NCBI GenBank assembly: GCA_029256665.1
Contig: JAQSXN010000299.1
Span: 1 to 10,074, forward strand
Source of the DNA: Paenibacillus sp.
GTDB lineage: Bacteria > Bacillota > Bacilli > Paenibacillales > Paenibacillaceae
Length of the DNA stretch: 10,074 nucleotides
Reading direction: 5' to 3'
In this document: piece by piece, positions 5,055 to 10,074 of the stretch
Layout of the letters: each line of letters opens with the position of its first letter
How positions within the stretch are numbered: the first letter of the stretch is position 1
Notes under the pieces: generated by a model
Databases searched by the model: none
What the model was told of the DNA's origin: nothing
Seen by the model: the letters and a program-made list of their open reading frames with translations, nothing else
Translations under genes and position numbers: made by a program

Positions 5055-6458
5055 ATGAAACGCGTATTATCGATGACTACCGCGATCGTCTTGCTGGCTT
5101 CGGTTCTGGCAGGGTGCAGCGGCAACGGAAACTCGAACTCGAACACGGCGGGCAATGCGGACGCGAGTCCGACGGCCGGCAATGCCGGGCAACCGGCAAG
5201 CGACGCGCCGAAAGAGAAGGTTACAATCAATCTCTGGGCCTTCACGGACGAGATTCCGAACATGACGGAAAAGTATAAGCAAACGCATCCCGATGCCAAC
5301 GTCGAGTTCAATACGACGGTAATCGCGACCACGGACGGCGCTTATCAGCCCGCGCTCGATCAGGCTCTTGCCAGCGGCGGCAAGGATGCTCCGGATATTT
5401 TCGCGGCCGAAGCGGCCTTCGTCCTGAAGTACACGCAGGGCGACGCATCCGGCTACGTAGCCGACTATGCAGACCTGGGTCTGAGCGATCAAATGGTGAA
5501 GGACGCCGGCATCGCTCAATATTCGGTCGACATCGGCAGCAAGGACGGCCACCTGAAGGGTCTCGCTTACCAAGCGACCGGCGGCGCCTTCATCTATCGC
5601 CGCTCGATCGCCAAGGACGTATTCGGAACGGACGATCCTGCCGTCATTAAGACCGAAGTCGGTCCCGGCTGGGATAAGTTTTTCGAGGCGGCCGCCAAGC
5701 TGAAGGAAAAAGGCTATGGCATCGTCTCCGGAGACGGCGATATCTGGCATCCCATCGAGAACAGCTCCGACAAGGGCTGGATCGTCGACGGCAAGCTTCA
5801 TATCGATCCGAAGCGCGAGGAGTTCCTGGATCTCTCCAAGCAGCTCAAGGACAACGGCTATCATAACGATACGCAAGACTGGACGGAAGCCTGGTACGCG
5901 GACATGTCCGGCAGCGGCAAGCAGCCGATCTTCGGCTTCTTCGGCCCCGCATGGCTCATTAACTACGTCATGAACGGCCAAGTGAAAGACACGAACGGCG
6001 ACTGGGCAGTGGCGGAATCGCCGACCGGCTTCTTCTGGGGCGGCACTTGGCTGCTCGGGAACAAGGACGTCGTCAAGGACGAGGCCAAGAAAGCGGCCGT
6101 CGCCGACTTTATCAAATGGGTGACGCTGGATACGTCCGATACGGGCCTCCAATCTTATTGGGCGAACGGCACCATGAAGGAAGGCGAGCAAGGCACGAAG
6201 GACAGCGTCGCGTCTTCCGTGGTCATGTCCAAATCCAACGGCGAAGTCGAGCTGCTCGGCGGACAGAATATGTTCGATGTATTCGTGCCGGCCAACGACA
6301 ACGCGACGGGCAAGAATCTTACCCAATTCGACGAGTCCATCAATCTCATATGGCGCGGACAGGTACGGGAGTACACGGCCGGCAACAAGACCCGCGAGAA
6401 GACGCTCGCCGATTTCAAGCAGCAAGTGAAGGACGAGCTCGGAATCGATAGCGAATAA
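5055..6458 (+). CDS. Sugar ABC transporter substrate-binding lipoprotein (SBP family 1), first
   Basis: A 467-residue extracellular solute-binding lipoprotein that delivers a carbohydrate to the permeases downstream. It has a lipoprotein signal peptide with lipobox LAGC (Cys21 is the lipidated residue), then a low-complexity Asn/Gly/Ser/Ala linker (about 22-53) that acts as a tether. A family-1 bacterial extracellular solute-binding domain follows, beginning KVTINLWAF and including an APDIFAAEAAFV segment and many aromatic residues (WHP, WTEAWY, FFWGGTW) suited to stacking on sugar rings. The start is ATG 5055, with GGGGAGG (5041-5047) 7 nt upstream. It lies behind a two-component pair and before two permeases. 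From memory, Paenibacillus FPU-7 has similar binding proteins (NagB1, NagB2) for chitobiose and chitotriose encoded beside a two-component system or permeases. That resemblance is a lead, not an identification. Confidence 0.92.
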   Translation: MKRVLSMTTAIVLLASVLAGCSGNGNSNSNTAGNADASPTAGNAGQPASDAPKEKVTINLWAFTDEIPNMTEKYKQTHPDANVEFNTTVIATTDGAYQPALDQALASGGKDAPDIFAAEAAFVLKYTQGDASGYVADYADLGLSDQMVKDAGIAQYSVDIGSKDGHLKGLAYQATGGAFIYRRSIAKDVFGTDDPAVIKTEVGPGWDKFFEAAAKLKEKGYGIVSGDGDIWHPIENSSDKGWIVDGKLHIDPKREEFLDLSKQLKDNGYHNDTQDWTEAWYADMSGSGKQPIFGFFGPAWLINYVMNGQVKDTNGDWAVAESPTGFFWGGTWLLGNKDVVKDEAKKAAVADFIKWVTLDTSDTGLQSYWANGTMKEGEQGTKDSVASSVVMSKSNGEVELLGGQNMFDVFVPANDNATGKNLTQFDESINLIWRGQVREYTAGNKTREKTLADFKQQVKDELGIDSE

Positions 6459-6470
6459 TACGGCGCTGAA

Positions 6471-6502
6471 GGGGCGGGTTCGGTTTCCCGCTCCTTTATT
6501 TT
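6471..6502 (+). terminator. Intercistronic terminator/attenuator between binding protein and permeases
   Basis: GGGGCGGG (6471-6478) pairs with CCCGCTCC (6487-6494), eight pairs including one G-U, around an 8-nt loop, followed by TTTATTTT (6495-6502). It sits 12 bp after the binding-protein stop and just before the permease ribosome binding site. A partial terminator here would yield far more binding protein than permease, a stoichiometry common in sugar ABC operons, and would also protect the upstream mRNA end. Confidence 0.75.
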
Positions 6503-6521
6503 AATGGATGGGGTGAAAGCC

Positions 6522-7502
6522 ATGCGCCGTAAGGGCGTCAGCTATGCGAAATACGGTTATTTGTTCAGTTTGCCTTTTGTGCTCGCGTTTTTGGTATTTT
6601 CTTTGTATCCCGTGTTGTACACCGCGTTCATCGGGTTTACCGACATGAAAGGAATCCTTCCAAAGCCGGTTCAGATTCTGGACGATCCTTTCAAAAACTT
6701 CAAGGATCTTATCTTTGACAACGTCTCGTTCCGAACGTCGCTTTCGAATACCTTCATTATTTGGATCGCGAACTTCGTGCCCCAGATTCTGCTCGGGCTC
6801 TTGCTCACGGCTTGGTTCACGAGCCGTCGCTTCAAGGTGCGGGGCCAAGGCACGTTCAAGATACTGCTTTATATGCCGAATATTATTACGGCGAGTACGA
6901 TCGCCGTCCTGTTCAATTCGCTATTCGCTTACCCCATGGGTCCCGTGAACAGTCTGCTCGAGATGATGGGCATCATCGATTCTCCGGTCTACTTCCTGCA
7001 GGATAAGACGACCGCCAGGGGCATCGTCGCGTTTATCCAATTCTGGATGTGGTACGGGAATACGATGATCATCCTGATCGCGGGGGTGATGGGAATCAAT
7101 CCCACGCTGTTCGAGGCTGCCGCCATTGACGGCGCCAGCGGGTTCCAAACCTTCATGCGCGTTACGCTGCCAAGTCTGAAGACGATTCTGCTCTACACAT
7201 TGATTACGTCGATGGTCGGCGGCTTGCAGATGTTCGATATTCCGCAGCTGTTCCTGTACGGCGGACCGGACAACGCCACGCTCACCACGTCGGTATTCAT
7301 CTACGGCCAGGCGTTCAAGGGCAGCTATATGTATAATAGCGCTGCGGCGGCTAGCATGATCATGTTCGTCATTGCCGCGATTCTGGCCGCGATTCTATTC
7401 TACTTGATGCGCGACCGCGACGCGGGCAAATTCAGAAAGGCGCAAAGAAAAACGAAAAAAGCCAACAAGGCGGCGGCTAAAGGGGGAACGCTACATGGCT
7501 AA
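6522..7502 (+). CDS. Carbohydrate ABC transporter permease, MalF/UgpA type
   Basis: A 326-residue integral membrane subunit with about six transmembrane helices; the first is at about residues 12-38 and the last at about 274-296. The cytoplasmic EAA loop EAAAIDGASGFQTFMRVTLP (198-217), which docks on the ATPase, is well preserved, followed by the usual GGLQMFDIPQLFLYGGP segment. The C-terminus is a Lys/Arg-rich cytoplasmic tail. I chose ATG 6522 because GGGGTG (6510-6515) lies 6 nt upstream. An in-frame ATG at 6504 abuts the terminator T-run and lacks a ribosome binding site. The gene overlaps the next permease by 8 nt. No ATPase gene is present, as usual for transporters powered by a shared MsmX-type ATPase. 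Confidence 0.95.
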   Translation: MRRKGVSYAKYGYLFSLPFVLAFLVFSLYPVLYTAFIGFTDMKGILPKPVQILDDPFKNFKDLIFDNVSFRTSLSNTFIIWIANFVPQILLGLLLTAWFTSRRFKVRGQGTFKILLYMPNIITASTIAVLFNSLFAYPMGPVNSLLEMMGIIDSPVYFLQDKTTARGIVAFIQFWMWYGNTMIILIAGVMGINPTLFEAAAIDGASGFQTFMRVTLPSLKTILLYTLITSMVGGLQMFDIPQLFLYGGPDNATLTTSVFIYGQAFKGSYMYNSAAAASMIMFVIAAILAAILFYLMRDRDAGKFRKAQRKTKKANKAAAKGGTLHG

Positions 7503-8349
7503 ACCGCAAACAAACGGAAATTTCTCCCTGAACTTGAACCGGACCATCATCTACGCGGTCTGCATCGCGCTGGCGCTGTTAAGCATTCTGCCGTTCTGGA
7601 TCATGTTCGTCAACGCGACCCGTTCGACGGCGGAAATCCAAAGCGGTCTGTCTCTGCTGCCGTCCTTGCATGCCGCGACCAATCTGGAGGCTCTTCTGAG
7701 CAAAAGCTTTGATCCCGTCAAGGGATTTATGAACTCGCTTATCATTTCCGGGTTTTCGACGATCTGCGCCGTTTACTTCTCGTCCCTGACCGCTTATGCG
7801 CTAGTCGTCTATAACTGGAAGCTGCGCCAGTCCTTCTTTACCTTCATCATGCTGGTCATGTTGATTCCGGTTCAGGCCAGCGCCATCGGATTCTATCAGT
7901 TCATGTATCAGCTGCACTGGACCAACAGCTTCATGCCGCTGATCTTGCCTGCCATTGCATCGCCTGCGATCGTATTCTTTATGCGGCAATACTTGCTCGG
8001 AACGTTGTCGATCGAGATGGTAGAGGCCTCGCGCATCGACGGAGCGGGCGAATTCTACACCTTTAACCGGATTGTCATGCCTATCATGGTTCCGGCCATC
8101 GCGACGCAGGCTATCTTCGCTTTCGTCGGCAGCTGGAACAACCTGTTTATGCCGTTGATTCTGCTGACCCAGAAGGAAAATTACACGCTGCCGATCATGG
8201 TAAGTTTGCTTAAGGGCGATATTTACAAAACGGAATTCGGCGCCATCTACATGGGGCTGTCGCTGACCGTGCTGCCGCTCTTTGTGATATACTTCCTGTT
8301 GTCGAGGTATATTATCGCGGGAGTGGCGCTTGGCGGGGTGAAGGAGTAA
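7495..8349 (+). CDS. Carbohydrate ABC transporter permease, MalG/UgpE type
   Basis: A 284-residue integral membrane partner of the preceding permease, with about six transmembrane helices beginning at residues 18-38. Its EAA loop, EASRIDGAGEFYTFNRIVMP (177-196), is the MalG-type variant with the conserved DGA. The segment VGSWNNLFMPLILL follows, and the C-terminus ends GVALGGVKE, typical for the family. The start is ATG 7495, with AGGGGG (7481-7486) 8 nt upstream; the 8-nt overlap with the previous stop indicates translational coupling. It would form the heterodimeric channel with its neighbour, taking sugar from one or both of the flanking binding proteins. Confidence 0.95.
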   Translation: MAKPQTNGNFSLNLNRTIIYAVCIALALLSILPFWIMFVNATRSTAEIQSGLSLLPSLHAATNLEALLSKSFDPVKGFMNSLIISGFSTICAVYFSSLTAYALVVYNWKLRQSFFTFIMLVMLIPVQASAIGFYQFMYQLHWTNSFMPLILPAIASPAIVFFMRQYLLGTLSIEMVEASRIDGAGEFYTFNRIVMPIMVPAIATQAIFAFVGSWNNLFMPLILLTQKENYTLPIMVSLLKGDIYKTEFGAIYMGLSLTVLPLFVIYFLLSRYIIAGVALGGVKE

Positions 8350-8411
8350 GGAGCATTCCGACCCAAACGCATCCTGACGGTTGGCATGATGTCCGGTGGA
8401 GGGATACGAAC

Positions 8412-9731
8412 GTGCGCATAAATAATCGAGCGGCATGGGTTCTGGCGTTGGTCTTGGCTTTGGCGGCGTCCGGCTGCTCGGGAAGATCGGATGACGATGG
8501 CCGTGTCCCGGAGACGGCAATCGGGGACAAAGTAACGATTCATATGATGCACCTGTGGCCGGAAGCCGGCTCGCCGGGCCAACATCAAATCGTGAACAAA
8601 ATCATCGATGAGTATCAAGCGGAGAATCCTGCGGTCGTCATTAAACAAGAAGTGCTCGATAACGAGAGGTACAAGTCCAAAATCAGAGTGCTCTCCGCTA
8701 CCAACGAGCTGCCGGACGTTGGCTTGACATGGGCGGCCGGCTATCTTAAGCCCTTTGTCGAAGGGCAGTTGTTCGCGCCGCTCGATGACCTGCTCCAAGG
8801 CGAGCTGAGAGACTCGTTCGTGGCGGGAACGACGGAGGCATATGCCTTTGACGGCCGAACTTACGCATTGCCGCTCGAGTTTAATATGGCTCCCGTTTAC
8901 TATAATCAAAAGATTTTCGACGAGAACGGGCTGCAGGTTCCGCAGACGTACGATGATTTGCTCCGGATTATCGATAAGCTGGCGGCTAACGGCATCGTGC
9001 CGATCGCGCTGGGCAACAAGGACCGATGGACGGGTTCGCTTTGGTACATGTATTTGGCGGACCGCATCGCGGGCACGGAAACGCTGGCAAGCGCGATTAG
9101 AGGCTTATCCGCCTTCGAAGACCCGGGGCTCGAAGAGGCGGCGAGGCTCGTCCAAGACCTTGTCGACAGGCATGCGTTCAGCAAAGGCTTTAACGGCCTG
9201 TCCAACGATGAAGCGAAGGCGCAATTCATGAACGGCGAGGCCGCGATGTATCTGATGGGTACGTGGGAGCTTCCGAATTATACGACCAGCCCGTCCATTC
9301 CGGAATCGCTCCGCGACAACGTGGGTTTCTTTAAATTCCCGGCCGTGGGCGGGGGCAACGGCAGCGTCGATAGCTGGGTAGGCGGCCCCGGAGTCGGCTT
9401 GTTCGTCGCGGAGAATTCCCCGGCGAAGGCGGAAGCCAAAACATTCGCGAAGTATTTCGTGAAACGTTGGGGCGAAGAATCCGTTACGGGGGCGGGTGTG
9501 ATCCCGGCTACCAAGGTGGATACGTCCGCCATCCAGCTGCCGCGGCTCTTTATCGACCTGTTGAACGAAGCGAATCGGGCCATGAGCTTCACCTTGTTTG
9601 CCGACGTCCAGCTGACATCGGGAACCGCCGAAATGCACCTGAACCAAATTCAAGCGCTGTTCGGCCAAGAGACCACGCCTGCCGACTTCGCGAAGGCGCA
9701 TAATGAGGCCATAAAGTCGGGGGGACGTTAA
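8412..9731 (+). CDS. Sugar ABC transporter substrate-binding lipoprotein (SBP family 1), second
   Basis: A 439-residue solute-binding lipoprotein. The signal peptide (1-21) ends in ASGC (Cys22), a slightly atypical but acceptable lipobox with Ala at -3, and a very short linker follows. The core starts KVTIHMMHLWPEAG and contains LPDVGLTWAAGYL, YALPLEFNMAPVYYNQKIF and a GTWELPNY segment, the RafE/MsmE-like layout of oligosaccharide-binding proteins. It shares little obvious sequence with the first binding protein and is not a recent duplicate. The start is GTG 8412, with GGAGGG (8398-8403) 8 nt upstream; no ATG in frame is better. It follows the permeases by 62 bp with no terminator, so it probably belongs to the same operon. 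Its stop overlaps that of the convergent GH18 gene. It may give the transporter a second specificity or serve as a sensor for the kinase. Confidence 0.92.
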   Translation: MRINNRAAWVLALVLALAASGCSGRSDDDGRVPETAIGDKVTIHMMHLWPEAGSPGQHQIVNKIIDEYQAENPAVVIKQEVLDNERYKSKIRVLSATNELPDVGLTWAAGYLKPFVEGQLFAPLDDLLQGELRDSFVAGTTEAYAFDGRTYALPLEFNMAPVYYNQKIFDENGLQVPQTYDDLLRIIDKLAANGIVPIALGNKDRWTGSLWYMYLADRIAGTETLASAIRGLSAFEDPGLEEAARLVQDLVDRHAFSKGFNGLSNDEAKAQFMNGEAAMYLMGTWELPNYTTSPSIPESLRDNVGFFKFPAVGGGNGSVDSWVGGPGVGLFVAENSPAKAEAKTFAKYFVKRWGEESVTGAGVIPATKVDTSAIQLPRLFIDLLNEANRAMSFTLFADVQLTSGTAEMHLNQIQALFGQETTPADFAKAHNEAIKSGGR

Positions 9732-9740
9732 CCCCCCCGA
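9717..9740. repeat. Perfect inverted repeat spanning both convergent stop codons
   Basis: TCGGGGGG (9717-9724) and CCCCCCGA (9733-9740) are perfect 8-bp arms around the loop ACGTTAAC. The loop holds the stop codons of both convergent genes (TAA at 9729-9731 on plus, complement of 9728-9730 on minus). The hairpin would form in transcripts from either strand. No T-run follows on either side, so it is not a canonical intrinsic terminator, but it could block 3' exonucleases or opposing polymerases. Confidence 0.6.
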
Positions 9741-10074
9741 TGAATCGCGTCCAACAGACGATGCGTCTTATCGCAGCTATACTCCCAGAACATGATGCCC
9801 GCTAATCCTTCTTTCACTACATACTCGCATTTGGCGCGGATCGATTGTTCGTCCTCATAGGAGATGAAGGTCGAGCCGTCGAACAGGTACGGCGCGCAAG
9901 CTTCGCCGTCCCAATAGCGGATGAAGCCCTGTTTATCGATATAGTCGGCGTCCAGCTCGGTAAAGGAGGGGCCGTAGCCGCCCGTGCTGCCGGCCATCTG
10001 GTGAAGGCCGTTGTTGCGGTTCGGCACGCCCGTCCACTTGCGGGAATAGAAGGCGGCGCCGATGACGAGTTTGT
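9728..10074 (-). CDS. Glycoside hydrolase family 18 (chitinase-like), C-terminal part
   Basis: The gene runs off the right edge; 114 C-terminal residues are visible, and the frame is open to the edge. KLVIGAAFYSRKW corresponds to the late GH18 barrel strand usually written GVPFYGR.W. A YLFDGSTFISYEDEQSIRAKCEYV segment follows, then GIMFWEYSCD, the last barrel strand with the conserved Trp that forms the floor of the -1 subsite, and LLDAI just before the stop. The catalytic DxxDxE motif lies outside the window, so activity cannot be judged. No carbohydrate-binding or anchor domain follows the catalytic domain. GH18 enzymes cleave beta-1,4 GlcNAc polymers. Placed tail to tail with a sugar importer, it suggests that chitooligosaccharides are the imported substrate. 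Confidence 0.88.
   Translation of the reverse strand, partial: KLVIGAAFYSRKWTGVPNRNNGLHQMAGSTGGYGPSFTELDADYIDKQGFIRYWDGEACAPYLFDGSTFISYEDEQSIRAKCEYVVKEGLAGIMFWEYSCDKTHRLLDAIHRGG

Noticed and set aside
5067..6425. 452-residue open frame on the minus strand inside the first binding-protein gene
   Set aside because: Antisense shadow of a codon-biased GC-rich gene; its Arg/Val/Leu-rich translation shows no domain, and the plus-strand protein is clearly real.

Overview
The window looks like chromosomal DNA of a Paenibacillaceae-type Firmicute (Paenibacillus, Cohnella or a relative). The grounds are moderately high GC, strong AGGAGG-type ribosome binding sites, sigma-A-like promoters, a fused-sensor histidine kinase of the His_kinase/HATPase (YesM-like) class next to a REC-AraC response regulator, lipoprotein sugar-binding proteins, and ABC permeases without a local ATPase. 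Genus is inference; no RNA gene is present to anchor it.

Left part (1-2135), regulation and stress. A gene leaving the window on the minus strand (only its first codons visible) is divergent from a MerR-family regulator (168-545). Between them lie two back-to-back promoters, each with a 19-bp spacer and its own 18-bp CTTGGAGT-type dyad, the classic MerR arrangement. Next come an ECF sigma factor with a C-terminal SnoaL-like domain (622-1578) and an SRPBCC/AHSA1-domain protein (1645-2070), closed by a clear intrinsic terminator (2103-2135).

Middle (2136-5054). About 330 bp without a recognisable gene precede a complete two-transmembrane histidine kinase (2465-4264). The kinase overlaps by 4 nt a response regulator that is broken: an internal deletion removed the end of the receiver domain, including the conserved Lys region, and shifted the frame. 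The AraC-type DNA-binding domain is intact in another frame. Downstream lies a 109-bp regulatory gap with a 13/14 match to the CcpA cre consensus and a short perfect inverted repeat.

Right part (5055-10074), carbohydrate uptake. The order is a lipoprotein solute-binding protein, an intercistronic terminator, two MalF/MalG-type permeases overlapping by 8 nt, and a second, different lipoprotein solute-binding protein. This last gene converges on the C-terminal part of a family-18 glycoside hydrolase (chitinase-like) on the minus strand. The two convergent stop codons overlap and sit in the loop of a perfect GC-rich hairpin.

Together the right two thirds read as a sensor/regulator plus importer for an oligosaccharide. 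The GH18 neighbour and the two-binding-protein layout suggest chitooligosaccharides, with catabolite repression through the cre and an ATPase supplied from elsewhere (MsmX-like). The loss of a functional receiver in the regulator is the most striking oddity: the operon may now be uncoupled from its sensor kinase. I see no CRISPR array, intact mobile element, tRNA or rRNA.
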